Below are positions 63,447 through 64,000 of a DNA stretch of 64,000 nucleotides, piece by piece; the stretch's first letter is position 1, and every line of letters starts with the position of its first letter. The translations under genes were made by a program, and so were the position numbers. The notes under the pieces are model-generated. The model saw nothing but the letters and a program-made list of their open reading frames with translations. It did no database searches and had not been told where the DNA came from. Location of the stretch: NCBI RefSeq assembly GCF_011038885.2, contig NZ_CP064952.1:1426001-1490000 (forward strand). Direction: 5' to 3'. This DNA comes from Schaalia sp. ZJ405 (GTDB lineage Bacteria > Actinomycetota > Actinomycetes > Actinomycetales > Actinomycetaceae).

Positions 63447-64000
63447 TTATGTGGTGGGGAATCGGTTGGGGTAGTGGAGGGCAAGTTCGCCGAGGACGGT
63501 TTGCCGGGTGCTTTACGTGGACTGCCTTTGGGAAGGCCTGCTTCCTTGGCTCGTTCGCGTGGGCGTTTGTCTTCGATGTTCGTGAATTGCTAGCCATAAG
63601 AGTTTGACTGCGGCCGTGTCAGAGGGGAAATGGCCCCGGTTCTTCGTGATCTTACGAAGTTGATAGTTCAGTGACTCGATTGAGTTCGTGGTGTAGATAG
63701 CTTTTCGGGTGGCTGGCCAACGCCAAGAACGGAATAAACCGGCTCCCCTGGCGTTCTTCCAGGTGGCAACCGCAGCTGGATACTTCGCTGCCCAGGCAGA
63801 GGTTTCAAACGCGTCCAGTGCCTTAGAGGGCGGTGTCTTCGTTGACCGCGGTATAGATCGGTCGCAGAGCCGCGGCGAGGGGTTTACGATCCGTAGGCGA
63901 CGAACCTCATCGAGGCCCGGATCAAGTGCACCACACAGGTCTGGACCACTGCCCTGGACCAGGTCGCATTGATCGCTTCAGGAAACCCACTCAGCCCGTC
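63447..64000 (-). pseudogene. Decayed IS256-family (Mutator-type) transposase, partial
   Basis: Read leftward from the window edge, the segments [75 protein letters not shown] and AIYTTNSIESLNYQLRKITKNRG match consecutive parts of IS256-family transposases, but they lie in shifted frames. Breaks occur near 63887 and 63818. Further shifts follow after WLAIH and before the expected C-terminus, LGELALHYPNRFPTT, which ends at 63447. At least four frameshifts make it non-functional. The N-terminal part lies beyond the window. Confidence 0.85.

Noticed and set aside
1..64000. CRISPR array or phage defence system
   Set aside because: No regularly spaced direct repeats, and no cas, restriction-modification or toxin-antitoxin genes were found in the window.

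Overview
The window looks like chromosomal DNA of a facultatively anaerobic, fermentative member of the Actinomycetaceae (Actinomyces/Schaalia-like). The evidence is moderately high GC, actinobacterial gene orders (rho-rpmE-prfA-prmC, tig-clpP1-clpP2-clpX, hrcA-dnaJ-rsmE), a DUF3097 gene, paired clpP genes, a pyruvate formate-lyase system and frequent GTG starts. Genus assignment is inference; no 16S gene is present.

Layout. 1-8 kb: the prmC/prfA/rpmE/rho cluster, interrupted by a complete IS1249-type element (1340-2671) with an 8-bp target duplication, then thrB and hom. 8-12 kb: pyruvate formate-lyase encoded in two pieces (a 708-aa body with the catalytic Cys pair and a separate 83-aa glycyl-radical subunit), followed by pflA. 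12-25 kb: a C26 amidotransferase, an aldose epimerase, a CIRCE-controlled hrcA-dnaJ-rsmE operon, DUF3097, and lepA-trmB-MFS-hemW joined by 4-bp overlaps. 24-30 kb: a TPR protein, rpsT, a small unknown gene, holA, comEC and comEA. 30-42 kb: proC, a Na+/H+ antiporter, a ClC channel, and a dipeptide-type ABC operon carrying an M20 peptidase and a GNAT-C39 fusion. 42-55 kb: valS, fadD, chorismate mutase, clpX, two clpP, tig, DUF1349 and a 14-TM MFS exporter. 55-64 kb: tRNA-Pro and tRNA-Gly, then what looks like an acquired segment: IS remnants, an RbsABC-type sugar transporter with two permeases, a Gfo/Idh/MocA oxidoreductase, a ROK regulator, and a decayed IS256-family transposase running off the end.

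The most unusual signal is a dispersed short repeat, core ACGAGGACGA (extended form RRACGAGGACGASSC). I found 22 exact copies of the core by eye, 12 on one strand and 10 on the other, in gaps and inside genes, read in several frames and mostly in linkers or disordered tails. One close inverted pair forms a hairpin. This behaviour resembles the DNA-uptake sequences of Neisseria and Haemophilus, and comEA and comEC lie in the same window. That functional link is a hypothesis, not shown by the sequence. The second notable point is the split pyruvate formate-lyase, whose large subunit has no glycyl-radical domain of its own.
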